From NCBI RefSeq assembly GCF_017051705.1, contig NZ_JAFIDJ010000004.1, positions 124,001 to 188,000 of the forward strand: a DNA stretch of 64,000 nucleotides, read 5' to 3'. Position 1 is the stretch's first letter. The number at the start of each line of letters is the position of its first letter. Positions 45,328 to 54,520 of the stretch are shown here, one piece after another. The notes under the pieces were generated by a model. It was given only the letters and a program-made list of their open reading frames with translations, did no database searches and was not told the DNA's origin. Source of the stretch: Algoriphagus lutimaris. Lineage in GTDB: Bacteria > Bacteroidota > Bacteroidia > Cytophagales > Cyclobacteriaceae. The position numbers and the translations under genes are program-made.

Positions 45328-47850
45328 TTAATTCCCTCTCAATATTTCCATTGGAGGCTGATTGATGATTTTCCTTCCATTCAACCATCCCAAGACGATG
45401 GTCAAAGCAGTTATCCCTAAATAAAGGATCAATGCCGAACCCCAAGCTCCACGGAATTGGATATTGAATACAAATTCACTCAGTAACCAGGTAGCTCCAA
45501 AGGACAATATGATTCCTGACAATGAGGCTAAACTTCCTAAAAAGAAATATTCCAAAGTGTTGATTTTACTCACTATGCCAGAATTGGCCCCTAAGGTTCT
45601 CAACAAAATACTTTCACGCATCCGCTGATACTTGGAAATAATCAAGGAACTGATCAACACCAAAATCCCTGTCGCAATACTAAAGAAGGCCATAAACTGA
45701 ATCACAAAGCTGATTTTACTCAAAATTTCCTCCAAAGTCGCCACAATCGTCCCCAGATTAATAATGGAAATATTAGGGAATTGTCTTACGATATCCGCCT
45801 GCACCGAACCTGCCTCTCGATCATTCTTAGTTTTGGTAATCAGCACATGAAACTTAGGTGCTTGCTCTAATACTCCATTAGGAAATAGAACCAGAAAATT
45901 GGTAGAAACTTGATTAAACTTCACATCGCGGAAACTCCCAATATAGGTTTTGATTGGACGTCCCTGCACATTAAACTCAATCTCATCTCCTATTTTTAAG
46001 CGATTCCCTTCCGCAAATCCTTTTTCAAAACTGACAAAAATACTATCCCCACGAGCACCAACAGGAATTAACTCTCCCGAAGTCAAGGTCTCTGAGGAGA
46101 TCAGGGTATCCCGATAAGTAACCCTAAATTCCCGATTATAAATCCAGCGGGAATAATCTTCCTCTTCTGGCAGTTCTTCATTTGCCTGCTTATCAATCCC
46201 ATTGATCGCATCCAGTTGCATGGTTACGATGGGTACTTCTTGCATGATAGGCAAATCGTAAGATTTTATTTTATCCTTTACCTCCTGTAATTGGGCTGTT
46301 TGGATATCAAACATCAGCATATTGGGCTGATCTTCTTTATCCGCAAACCGCGCTTCTTCCAACAGTTGATTTTGTAAGAAAAAGAGGGTCGAAATCATCG
46401 CCGTACCTAATCCAATGGTCGCAATCAGTGAAACTGTTTGGTTGTTTGGACGGTACAAGTTGGCTAAAGACTGCCTTAAGGGATAGGAAAAAGAGATGGG
46501 TAGAAATTTTCTGACTGCCCAAATGATGGACTGCGCTATACCCCATAGAATCCCAAATGCAAAAACCACGAAAGCAGTAAAACCAAAGGCAAAATCCACC
46601 CGATCCAGTAGGTAAAAACTAAATGCCCATATAAACAATAATATCCCTGCAATTACCATCCATCGAAGTGGATCTTTCAACAAGGTAGTATCAGCCGTTT
46701 CAGGTCTTAATGTGGCCATTGGCGACACATTTCGAACCTTCAACAATGGCAATAAAGCAAACAATACTGAAACAAAGAGACCGGTGATGATTCCAAAACC
46801 AACAGAAAGCCAAGAAACGCCAAAACTCACCTCCACAGGTAAGAAATCTGCGAAGACCGCTGGGAGTACAAATTGCAACAAGGTGCCTAAAAAGGCTCCT
46901 AATAGTGCTCCCACTAAGCCCATGATCTTGATTTCTGCCAAATAGATCAAAAGAACATCTCTTGAAGAGACTCCCAAGCATCTTAGAACTGCCACAGAGG
47001 CAAGCTTTTCTTTCACAAATACATTCACCGCACTTGCCACGCCAACACAGCCTAATAGTAGGGCGATAAATGCCACCAAACTTAGAAAGTTAGACATATT
47101 GGAGAATGACCTTCCTGTGGATCGCTTTTGATCTTCTACAGTATCTGCATCCACACGGTCAATTTCCCATTGCTCATCATAAGGTTGAATCAGCTCATCT
47201 ACATTGGTTCCGGGCTCGAACAAATAATACCGATTGTAATTTACCCGGCTTCCATATTGAACCAGCCCGGTTTCCTCTAGGTATTCCATGGGAATATAAA
47301 CCGCAGGAGCTACTGTCGCAGTGATCCCTGTTTGACCTGGGACCGATTGTAACTCTCCAGAAACTACAAATTCCACATTCCCTACCTTGATCACATCTCC
47401 TACTTCAGCACCAAATTGAGCCATCAAAGTCTTTTCTACTAAGGCCTTTTTCCCTCCTGCTCTAAAATCGGCTTCCCCTGTAACAGGAATAGTTTCTAAA
47501 ACACCATAAAAAGGGAAAGCTCCCTCCAACGCTCGAACTTGTGTAAGTCTACTGGCTCCAGTCCGAGGATAGGCTACCATGGAGGCAAAATTAACTTCAG
47601 CTGCAGTTTCAATAGCTAAAGAATCTACAGACTGATCCCCTAAAGGTTGATTGTTTTCCAATCTCAAATCTGCCCCCAAAAGCTCTTTGGCCTGGTTGTC
47701 AATATCTTTTGTCAGATTTTCACCAAAACTACTAATCGCGACCAAAGCAGCTATTCCTACTACAATGGAGCTGACAAATAATAAAAGTCTAGAGATGTTT
47801 TTTCGGAAATCCCGAAAAGCCATCTTCATAATCCATCTAAAATCAGGCAT
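45328..47850 (-). CDS. ABC transporter permease, YbbP/FtsX-type (840 residues)
   Basis: A large permease with an N-terminal helix (about 15-40), a periplasmic MacB_PCD-like domain, three helices around 255-380, two central helices, a second periplasmic domain and three final helices, i.e. two FtsX modules. The start I chose (complement of 47848-47850) has AGGAGG six bases before it and overlaps the ATPase stop by eight bases. With the ATPase it forms a transporter of the YbbAP/LolCDE-like type; the cargo is unknown. Confidence 0.88.
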   Translation of the reverse strand: MPDFRWIMKMAFRDFRKNISRLLLFVSSIVVGIAALVAISSFGENLTKDIDNQAKELLGADLRLENNQPLGDQSVDSLAIETAAEVNFASMVAYPRTGASRLTQVRALEGAFPFYGVLETIPVTGEADFRAGGKKALVEKTLMAQFGAEVGDVIKVGNVEFVVSGELQSVPGQTGITATVAPAVYIPMEYLEETGLVQYGSRVNYNRYYLFEPGTNVDELIQPYDEQWEIDRVDADTVEDQKRSTGRSFSNMSNFLSLVAFIALLLGCVGVASAVNVFVKEKLASVAVLRCLGVSSRDVLLIYLAEIKIMGLVGALLGAFLGTLLQFVLPAVFADFLPVEVSFGVSWLSVGFGIITGLFVSVLFALLPLLKVRNVSPMATLRPETADTTLLKDPLRWMVIAGILLFIWAFSFYLLDRVDFAFGFTAFVVFAFGILWGIAQSIIWAVRKFLPISFSYPLRQSLANLYRPNNQTVSLIATIGLGTAMISTLFFLQNQLLEEARFADKEDQPNMLMFDIQTAQLQEVKDKIKSYDLPIMQEVPIVTMQLDAINGIDKQANEELPEEEDYSRWIYNREFRVTYRDTLISSETLTSGELIPVGARGDSIFVSFEKGFAEGNRLKIGDEIEFNVQGRPIKTYIGSFRDVKFNQVSTNFLVLFPNGVLEQAPKFHVLITKTKNDREAGSVQADIVRQFPNISIINLGTIVATLEEILSKISFVIQFMAFFSIATGILVLISSLIISKYQRMRESILLRTLGANSGIVSKINTLEYFFLGSLASLSGIILSFGATWLLSEFVFNIQFRGAWGSALILYLGITALTIVLGWLNGRKIINQPPMEILRGN

Positions 47851-48520
47851 GGGCATCCTCCTGTATTTTACCACCTTTGATATGAATAATACGCTGGGTC
47901 TTTGCTGCTAAATCCAAATCATGAGTCACCAAAACCAAGGTGGTTCCTTGCTCTTTATTTAGATCGAAGATCAACTTTTCAATCATTTCTCCTGTTTCCG
48001 TATCTAGGTTACCTGTAGGTTCATCTGCAAATAAAATCTTAGGCTCATTTGCAAATGCCCTTGCAATGGAAACCCGCTGCTGTTCCCCTCCTGAAAGTTG
48101 TGTTGGGTAATGAGTCGCCCTATCTCCTAGTCCTACCTTTTCTAACAATTCCTGCGCCTTCACGCGGGCATCTTTCCTTTTTTTCAGTTCCAAAGGAACC
48201 ATGACATTTTCCAAGGCAGTCAAAGTAGGTAAAAGCTGAAAATTTTGGAAGATGAACCCAACATGCTGATTTCTTACCGCTGCGCGTTGATCTTCATTCA
48301 TAGTCTGAAGATTTTCTCCATTTAGGCTCACACTTCCTTTGGAAGCGGAGTCCAATCCGGCACAAAGTCCCAAAAGAGTGGTTTTCCCGCTACCTGAAGG
48401 ACCTACAATGGATATAATCTCTCCAGACTCGATATCAAATGACACTTCATCCAGCACAGTAAGTTTTCTACTGCCACTTTGATAGACCTTGCTTAGGTCA
48501 GATACTGATAAAATATTCAT
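47843..48520 (-). CDS. ABC transporter ATP-binding protein (YbbA/LolD-like)
   Basis: A 225-residue ATPase with Walker A VGPSGSGKTTLLG (39-51), the Q-loop FQNFQLLPTLTALENV, signature LSGGEQQRVSIARAF (about 142-156), Walker B ILFADEPTGNLDTETG and the switch histidine THD. The extended ATGN-type insertion pattern places it in the LolD/MacB/YbbA group. It overlaps the permease gene and is divergent from a TesA-like esterase, an arrangement also found for ybbA-tesA in Proteobacteria. Confidence 0.92.
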   Translation of the reverse strand: MNILSVSDLSKVYQSGSRKLTVLDEVSFDIESGEIISIVGPSGSGKTTLLGLCAGLDSASKGSVSLNGENLQTMNEDQRAAVRNQHVGFIFQNFQLLPTLTALENVMVPLELKKRKDARVKAQELLEKVGLGDRATHYPTQLSGGEQQRVSIARAFANEPKILFADEPTGNLDTETGEMIEKLIFDLNKEQGTTLVLVTHDLDLAAKTQRIIHIKGGKIQEDAHA

Positions 48521-48750
48521 GGGGTGGTAAAAGAAGTAGGTAAAAGGTTTGGCTATGACTTAACGATAAACCTTCAATTTAGTTTGTGGAAGATAGTAAT
48601 CAAGCCATAAACCAACAAATTAGACCAGATCCACTAGGAAAAAGGGTTCAATTTCAACTCCATAGTCCCATTTTTCACAAGACTAATCAGAATAATCGAA
48701 CCTTTTGGCACGAAATTCCTTTTGGGTATATAGTTTTACATGTTAAACTA

Positions 48751-49446
48751 ATGAACTCTATGAACCTTCAATTCAAACTTCTTCCAATATTCCTTCTTAG
48801 CCTTGCTCTTAGTCTTTCCCTTGTCTCTTGCTCAGAGAAAAAAGAGGAGGTTATTCAAAATCAGACCAAAGAAGAAGTTATAGAAGAAAAAAGTAACGAG
48901 AAGATCATTTTGTTTTTTGGCAATAGCCTTACTGCTGGATATGGGATTGAGCAGGATCTCGCGTTCCCGGGTTTAGTCCAAGCACGGTTAGACAGTTTGG
49001 GAGAAAACTATAAAGTAATCAATGGTGGCCTAAGCGGAGAAACTACTGCTGGAGGCGTGGGAAGAATCGACTGGTTTCTGGAAGATGAACCTGCCATATT
49101 TGTCTTAGAACTTGGTGGCAATGATGGCTTGAGAGGAATCCAATTAAGTGAAACAAAAAAGAACCTTTTAACGATCATTGATAAGGTTCAAACCAAATAT
49201 CCCGAAACAAAAATCATTTTGGCAGGAATGCAGATTCCACCTAATATGGGACCCGAATACTCCCAAGAATTCCAATCTATCTACCCTGAAGTAGCAAAAG
49301 AAAAGGGTGTAACCCTCATTCCATTTTTATTACAAAATGTCGGAGGTATTAAAGAACTCAACTTACCAGACGGAATCCATCCCACCGAAGAAGGTCATAA
49401 GCTAGTGTTTGAAAATGTATGGGAATACCTGAAGGAAGAAATTTAG
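48751..49446 (+). CDS. Arylesterase/lysophospholipase, SGNH family (TesA-like), lipoprotein
   Basis: About 231 residues from the ATG at 48751; the open frame extends 55 codons upstream but a signal appears only here. A lipobox LSLVSC precedes the SGNH domain: FFGNSLTAGYG (block I Ser, GNSL), GLSGETTAGG (Gly), LELGGNDGLRG (Asn) and DGIHPTEEGH (Asp and His). TesA-like enzymes hydrolyse thioesters and esters in the periplasm. It is divergent from the ABC ATPase, about 230 bases apart, so joint regulation is possible. Confidence 0.92.
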   Translation: MNSMNLQFKLLPIFLLSLALSLSLVSCSEKKEEVIQNQTKEEVIEEKSNEKIILFFGNSLTAGYGIEQDLAFPGLVQARLDSLGENYKVINGGLSGETTAGGVGRIDWFLEDEPAIFVLELGGNDGLRGIQLSETKKNLLTIIDKVQTKYPETKIILAGMQIPPNMGPEYSQEFQSIYPEVAKEKGVTLIPFLLQNVGGIKELNLPDGIHPTEEGHKLVFENVWEYLKEEI

Positions 49447-49574
49447 TCGATCAGATTCTCCAAAAATTCTAACTTTTCCGCCATTTATTGAAAATATACC
49501 TACTCAGAGCTATTGTTAATTTCATTTTCGAAAAAATTGAAGTAATTTTTAAACTTCATTAAAAATTTTCAAAA

Positions 49575-51317
49575 ATGAGTTTTCAGATAAAATCATCCGG
49601 AGACAGCTATGATGTAATCATTGTGGGATCTGGAGCTGGAGGCGGGATGGCCTCAAAAATCCTTTCTGAGGCCGGGTTGTCAGTTGCAGTAGTAGAAGCT
49701 GGTGGTGATTTTGACCCAGCAAAAGACGAAGATAGAACTCAGCTTCGTCCACCATGGGAATCACCAAGAAGAGGCGCAGGTACAAGAATTCGCCCATTTG
49801 GTGATTTTGATGCAGCTATAGGTGGCTGGGATATAGAAGGAGAGCCATATACCCGAGCCAATGGAACTAAATTTGATTGGTTCAGATCAAGAATGGTGGG
49901 CGGACGTACCAATCACTGGGGAAGAATTTCACTAAGATTCGGACCAAATGATTTTAAAAGAGCAAGTATTGACGGATTGGGTGATGATTGGCCTATTGGT
50001 TATGACGATCTGAAACCATATTACGATAAAGTAGATAAGTTAATCGGTGTATTTGGTTCAAAAGAAGGTATTTATAATGAACCAGATGGATTTTTCCTTC
50101 CTCCTCCAAAGCCAAGATTACACGAACTTTTCTTGAAAAAAGGAGCTGATAAAGCAGGAATGCCGATGATCCCGGGAAGACTTTCCATGTTGACCCGTCC
50201 GATCAATAATGAAAGAGGTGTTTGCTTCTTCTGTAGCCAGTGTAATAGAGCTTGTCAAGTATATGCCGATTTCTCTGCTGGTACCTGTTTGGTACATCCG
50301 GCTATGAAAAAGGGCAAAGTTGACTTGTACACACACTCCATGGTAAGGAAAGTGACCACGGATGATACCGGTAAAGCATCTGGGGTGTCTTTTGTAAGCA
50401 AAGTCGACATGAAAGAATACAAGCTAAAATCCAGAGTGGTAGTACTTGGTGCTTCCGCTTGTGAGTCAGCTCGTATCATGATGAACTCCAAATCCAAAAC
50501 CCATCCGAATGGTATAGGTGGTGATTCTGGAGCCTTGGGACGTTACCTTCATGACTCTACCGGTGCAGATAGAATGGGAATTCTCCCTGATCTGATTGAC
50601 AGAGATAGATACAATGAGGACGGTGTAGGCGGGATGCACATGTATACTCCTTGGTGGTTGGACAACAAAAAACTAGACTTTGCCAGAGGATACCACATTG
50701 AGTATTGGGGTGGAATGGGCCAACCTTCCTATGGAGCTGGCGGTGGCATGGATACCATGCGTAAATTCATCAAAGATGAGTTTGGTAACCCAAGCCCTAA
50801 TGGAGGATATGGAGAAGGATTGAAAAAAGACGTGAGGAGAATCTACGGATCCACCCTCGGCATGTCAGGAAGAGGAGAAAGTATTCCTCGTTATGAAAAC
50901 TACTGCGAAATCGATCCAAACACTGTAGATAAATATGGTATCCCTGTATTGAAGTTCAATTACAACTGGACTGATCAGGAGTTGAAGCAAGCCAAGCACA
51001 TGCACGATACCTTTGAGGAAATATTAACCAATGCGGGAGCGATCCTATTGGGTGAAAAGCCAGGGCCAGAATCTCAGTATGGATTGCATGCTCCAGGTAG
51101 AATCATCCACGAAGTAGGCACTACCAGAATGGGAAATAGCCCTAAAGGTTCTGTGGTCAACTCAAATTGCCAGGCACATGATTGTGATAATTTGTTCGTG
51201 GTAGATGCAGGGCCTTTTGTATCTCAAGCAGATAAGAATCCAACTTGGACCATTTTAGCCCTAAGCTGGAGAACTTCAGAATATATTGTGGATCAACTGA
51301 AACAAAAAAATATCTAA
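49575..51317 (+). CDS. GMC family oxidoreductase
   Basis: A 580-residue flavoenzyme. The FAD fold opens with DVIIVGSGAGGGMASKIL (13-30), SRMVGGRTNHWGR is at 105-117, and the C-terminal part has HEVGTTRMG and LFVVDAGPFV. In the middle, four cysteines C217, C220, C223 and C227 (CFFCSQCNRAC) form a CxxCxxCxxxC pattern like a ferredoxin cluster motif. It probably oxidises an alcohol or sugar with a membrane acceptor. The subunit 3 partner follows after three bases. No signal peptide is visible; it may travel with its partner. Confidence 0.9.
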   Translation: MSFQIKSSGDSYDVIIVGSGAGGGMASKILSEAGLSVAVVEAGGDFDPAKDEDRTQLRPPWESPRRGAGTRIRPFGDFDAAIGGWDIEGEPYTRANGTKFDWFRSRMVGGRTNHWGRISLRFGPNDFKRASIDGLGDDWPIGYDDLKPYYDKVDKLIGVFGSKEGIYNEPDGFFLPPPKPRLHELFLKKGADKAGMPMIPGRLSMLTRPINNERGVCFFCSQCNRACQVYADFSAGTCLVHPAMKKGKVDLYTHSMVRKVTTDDTGKASGVSFVSKVDMKEYKLKSRVVVLGASACESARIMMNSKSKTHPNGIGGDSGALGRYLHDSTGADRMGILPDLIDRDRYNEDGVGGMHMYTPWWLDNKKLDFARGYHIEYWGGMGQPSYGAGGGMDTMRKFIKDEFGNPSPNGGYGEGLKKDVRRIYGSTLGMSGRGESIPRYENYCEIDPNTVDKYGIPVLKFNYNWTDQELKQAKHMHDTFEEILTNAGAILLGEKPGPESQYGLHAPGRIIHEVGTTRMGNSPKGSVVNSNCQAHDCDNLFVVDAGPFVSQADKNPTWTILALSWRTSEYIVDQLKQKNI

Positions 51318-51320
51318 GCC

Positions 51321-52028
51321 ATGAACAGAAGAGAAAACCTAAAATTACTCTTTACCGGTTCGGTAGGAACAGGCTTATTATTAGCAGGATGTTCTCCTGA
51401 GGAGCAGGCACTTCCTAAACAAGCCCTACTTTCTGGAGGAACCATAGGAGGAAGAACCGAAGAAGAGAAATTAAGAGATCAAGAACTTCTTTCAGAAAAC
51501 TTCTTTACAGAAGATGAAATGAAGAAACTCAATATCTTGGTGGATATTATCATCCCAAAGGATGCTGAATCTCCTTCTGCCACGGAAGTAAAAGTTCCAG
51601 AATTCATGGAATTCATCATGAAGGACATGCCCTATAATCAAACCCCAATGAGAGGTGGATTGATGTGGCTGGACTTTGAAGCTGATGAGAAATTCGGAAA
51701 GCCATTCTTGGAGCTAAGCCATGAACAAGTAATTGAAATCGTGGAATTGGTGGCATGGCCAGATAAGGCAACTCCTGAATATGAAGGAGCTGTCAAATGG
51801 TTTAACTTACTTAGAAATCTTACTTGTTCAGGTTATTTCTCTACCGAAGCGGGATGGAAATACATTGATTACAGAGGAAATCAACCTAATGTTTGGGATG
51901 GGGTACCTCAAGAAGTGATGGATAAACATGGCTTTACCTTACCTGAAAAATATGTACCGATTTATCTCAAACCGGAAGACCGTGGTACGGTAGCCCAATG
52001 GGATGACGAAGGAAATCTAATCGGTTAA
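51321..52028 (+). CDS. Gluconate 2-dehydrogenase subunit 3 family protein, Tat-like lipoprotein
   Basis: A 235-residue small subunit. It opens MNRRENLKLLFTG, a twin-arginine-like start, and has a lipobox ending LLAGC24. The mature part (about 55-230) is the helical small-subunit fold (TEDEMKKLNILVDIIIPKDAESPSATEV). It probably anchors the GMC enzyme in the envelope and aids its export; a Tat-exported lipoprotein partner would also explain why the large subunit lacks a signal. Located three bases after the GMC gene and followed by a strong terminator. Confidence 0.9.
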   Translation: MNRRENLKLLFTGSVGTGLLLAGCSPEEQALPKQALLSGGTIGGRTEEEKLRDQELLSENFFTEDEMKKLNILVDIIIPKDAESPSATEVKVPEFMEFIMKDMPYNQTPMRGGLMWLDFEADEKFGKPFLELSHEQVIEIVELVAWPDKATPEYEGAVKWFNLLRNLTCSGYFSTEAGWKYIDYRGNQPNVWDGVPQEVMDKHGFTLPEKYVPIYLKPEDRGTVAQWDDEGNLIG

Positions 52029-52040
52029 ACTTTAGACTTA

Positions 52041-52078
52041 AAGCCCCTGAAAACTAAATTTTCAGGGGCTTTTTTCTT
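52041..52078 (+). terminator. Terminator after the GMC operon
   Basis: AGCCCCTGAAAA/TTTTCAGGGGCT, a 12-base-pair stem with a short loop, then TTTTTTCTTTC. Confidence 0.9.
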
Positions 52079-52130
52079 TCAAATTTTTTCAACAAAATAC
52101 TAATTAGTATTTTTCAAGAAACTAAACCAC

Positions 52131-53318
52131 ATGAAATCCTCACTTAAAATCTACCTCTATCTTTTGATTTTTTCTGCTTTATCTTGCTCCGAGAAATCAG
52201 AGTCAATCATCGAACCCACCATTTATACTTTGGAAATATTGGACTCATTAGACCTAACTATCCTAGGAGATCCTTTAATCGCTGATGTCAAATCTGATGG
52301 ATCGAAATTTCTTTTTTATGATTTTGCGAGCTCAGAACTAATCGTCACGAATTCCGAAGGTGAGATTCAGAGTAAATTCTCAAAGACCGAGGATACCCCT
52401 GATGCTTACGGTTTCATGATGGAAGTTCCCGGTTTTTTTGGCCCAAATCAAATTGCTGTTGTGGGAATGAAGGGCATTTTTCTTTATGACTATGAGGGTA
52501 ATTTGATTCAGAAAATGGATCATCCTGAATCTCTAGGCGGTGCAGGTTTTATGGCATTACCAGGGAAGCATACCGAATCCACTAAGATCAATGGGAATGA
52601 CTATTTAATCACAAAGTCTGTCAGGTCAAGGGATAGTTTTAATGGCGAAATGAAATTCTATAATACTTACAAGGCATTGGAATTAATCAATCCCGAATCT
52701 GAAAGTTTCACTGAAATGGTTCCGTTTGAAGTGGGAAGTATGTTTTTAAACGGCACAGGTTATTATGAAAGCGACTATGCTCCAGCTTTTGAAGTAAAAG
52801 ATGGAAGACTATATGTGGGTCTTGGAGCAGAACAAAAACTTCATGTTTACAGCATTTCCCCTAAAGGAGCCTCACTTGATACTACTATCTCCTTTTCTAT
52901 TCCTGGCTTTGAAACATTAGAACCCAAAGATCTATCGGAGTTTTCTGAGGGTACTATTACAATCAGTGGAAGCACCCCTTCCATTCGGAATATCCATATT
53001 ATTGACAACAAAATTTTATTGCATTACTACCCAGGTATAGATCCTCAAGAGTTGAAAGAAGCAGAACTCCTTTGGGAACAAGGCAAACAAGAAGAAGCTG
53101 GAGAATTATATGAAAAACTAGAAGCAGAACTAAACCAAGGACTTTTGGTTATTGATCAAAAATCTTTAAAACTTGAAGGAATTATCCCACTTCCAGACAA
53201 CTTTAATAAAACTGGATTTACTTCTGCAAATGGATTTCTCTGGATGGAAAAAGTAGCAAATAAAGAACAAGAGGAAGATTTTTTGAGAGTATACAAAGTA
53301 AAGATTCTAGAAAAATGA
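52131..53318 (+). CDS. DUF4221-like lipoprotein, probable beta-propeller
   Basis: A 395-residue lipoprotein (lipobox LIFSALSC) of a kind I place near DUF4221 from its sequence pattern, without certainty. Repeated strand signatures such as SDGSKFLFYDFASSELIVTNSEGEI suggest a beta-propeller. A helical stretch (EAELLWEQGKQEEAGELYEKLEAEL, about 315-345) interrupts the last part. No enzyme motif is visible. It overlaps the following paralogue by four bases. Function unknown. Confidence 0.72.
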   Translation: MKSSLKIYLYLLIFSALSCSEKSESIIEPTIYTLEILDSLDLTILGDPLIADVKSDGSKFLFYDFASSELIVTNSEGEIQSKFSKTEDTPDAYGFMMEVPGFFGPNQIAVVGMKGIFLYDYEGNLIQKMDHPESLGGAGFMALPGKHTESTKINGNDYLITKSVRSRDSFNGEMKFYNTYKALELINPESESFTEMVPFEVGSMFLNGTGYYESDYAPAFEVKDGRLYVGLGAEQKLHVYSISPKGASLDTTISFSIPGFETLEPKDLSEFSEGTITISGSTPSIRNIHIIDNKILLHYYPGIDPQELKEAELLWEQGKQEEAGELYEKLEAELNQGLLVIDQKSLKLEGIIPLPDNFNKTGFTSANGFLWMEKVANKEQEEDFLRVYKVKILEK

Positions 53319-54469
53319 AATTCAAATCCAACTTATTGATAGTCTCTTTAGCTATTTTCTCAATTTCTTGTTCGGAAGAAAAAGCGGCTGAACAGCCCTC
53401 TACTCCTCTCTCTTCTCAGGATTTAGAATTTGAAATATATGATTCACTAGTAGTGGCTCATTTAGGTAATTTGACTTTAATGGACATCAGTCCTGATGGA
53501 AGCACCTTTCTTTTACAAGACCAAGGCTCCAATGATATTATAGTTACCAATGCCCAAGGAGGAATCCTTTACCAATACAACAACTCAGAAGATGGCCCCA
53601 ATTCCTATAAAAACAAAAGTGGAAAAGCCTTATTCATCAACAATGAGGAATACCTCATCCCAACCATGATGAACCTTGTCCAATACAACCTATCTGGAGA
53701 ACTTCTCAAAACCTTTAAACCAGAATTTTCTGGCAGTGCCAATCTGATCGTTTCTTCTTCAAATTCGGTAGCCAAACAAGGCGAAAACTATTTCTTTAAA
53801 ATTCAAGGCAGATATCCAAATCAAAATGATCTGGTTAACAGTAGAAATTTAGAAAAGGTAAATATGAATACTGGAGAATACCAGCCAATTATTCCAACTC
53901 CTAAGTCTTCTAAGTTTGCAAATCCAGAAGTTACTTTTGCTGGCTTTGATTATTATCCTGTTTTTGACGTGGATCAGGATTCTTTGTATTTCATATTTAG
54001 AAATGAGCCCAATCTTTATGTCTATTCCTTATCAAATTTAGATAGCTCTGCTTACACCAAGAAGATTCCATTTGAGGAATTCATAGAGCGCAACAGTAGT
54101 AAAGGATTAGAAAACGGAGGATTCAACATCAGGGATTTATTACTAGGATCAATTAATGGCCTAAAAAAAATAGAGAAAGGTGAGTATTTGATCTTTTATA
54201 CTTCAGGATTGACAGACGAGGAAGCCAATGAGGCAATGTCTGATGTTACCGATGATTTCAATCAAATTTTTGAAAATGCAGATAAAGTTAATACGACGGG
54301 TTATGTGATTTTTGATGGACAGATGGTAAGTAGCCTCATCAAGAAAAATGAGCTACTATCCAATATGGCGAAATTTGTATCCAAAGATGAAATCTGGTTC
54401 AATCTGAATTTTTCAGAAGTAGAAAACGACTATTCTGTCATTTACAAAACACGGATTGTACAGAAATAA
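53315..54469 (+). CDS. DUF4221-like lipoprotein, tandem paralogue
   Basis: A 384-residue lipoprotein (LAIFSISC) that is a paralogue of the preceding gene. It shares ISPDGSTFLLQDQGSNDIIVTNAQGGI and the later segment YYPVFDVDQDSLYFIF, with no strong catalytic motif. The two overlap by four bases (ATGA) and surely share one transcript, suggesting a heteromer or duplicated sensor. A perfect 14-base-pair terminator follows. Function unknown. Confidence 0.72.
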   Translation: MKFKSNLLIVSLAIFSISCSEEKAAEQPSTPLSSQDLEFEIYDSLVVAHLGNLTLMDISPDGSTFLLQDQGSNDIIVTNAQGGILYQYNNSEDGPNSYKNKSGKALFINNEEYLIPTMMNLVQYNLSGELLKTFKPEFSGSANLIVSSSNSVAKQGENYFFKIQGRYPNQNDLVNSRNLEKVNMNTGEYQPIIPTPKSSKFANPEVTFAGFDYYPVFDVDQDSLYFIFRNEPNLYVYSLSNLDSSAYTKKIPFEEFIERNSSKGLENGGFNIRDLLLGSINGLKKIEKGEYLIFYTSGLTDEEANEAMSDVTDDFNQIFENADKVNTTGYVIFDGQMVSSLIKKNELLSNMAKFVSKDEIWFNLNFSEVENDYSVIYKTRIVQK

Positions 54470-54470
54470 A

Positions 54471-54507
54471 AATAGCCTTTTGAATTTTTTTTCAAAAGGC
54501 TATTCAA
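54471..54507. terminator. Bidirectional terminator after the DUF4221-like pair
   Basis: Perfect 14-base-pair stem AATAGCCTTTTGAA (54471-54484) and TTCAAAAGGCTATT (54491-54504) with a 6-base loop of T. It separates convergent genes. Confidence 0.8.
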
Positions 54508-54520
54508 TCTCTTTTTCAGC

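Noticed and set aside
45066-45420. Open frames on both strands across the tRNA-Leu gene
   Set aside because: They are translations of the tRNA and its flanks, a common artefact, and have no protein-like composition.
46700-46981. Antisense and alternative-frame reading frames inside the ABC permease gene
   Set aside because: Shadow frames with no family resemblance, fully explained by the real gene.
48586-48750. Upstream extension of the TesA-like esterase
   Set aside because: The 55 extra codons have no secretion signal and would displace the lipobox that starts at 48751.
49526-49560. Short inverted repeat GAAGT/ACTTC before the GMC gene
   Set aside because: Only five bases pair in A/T-rich sequence, which is easily expected by chance.
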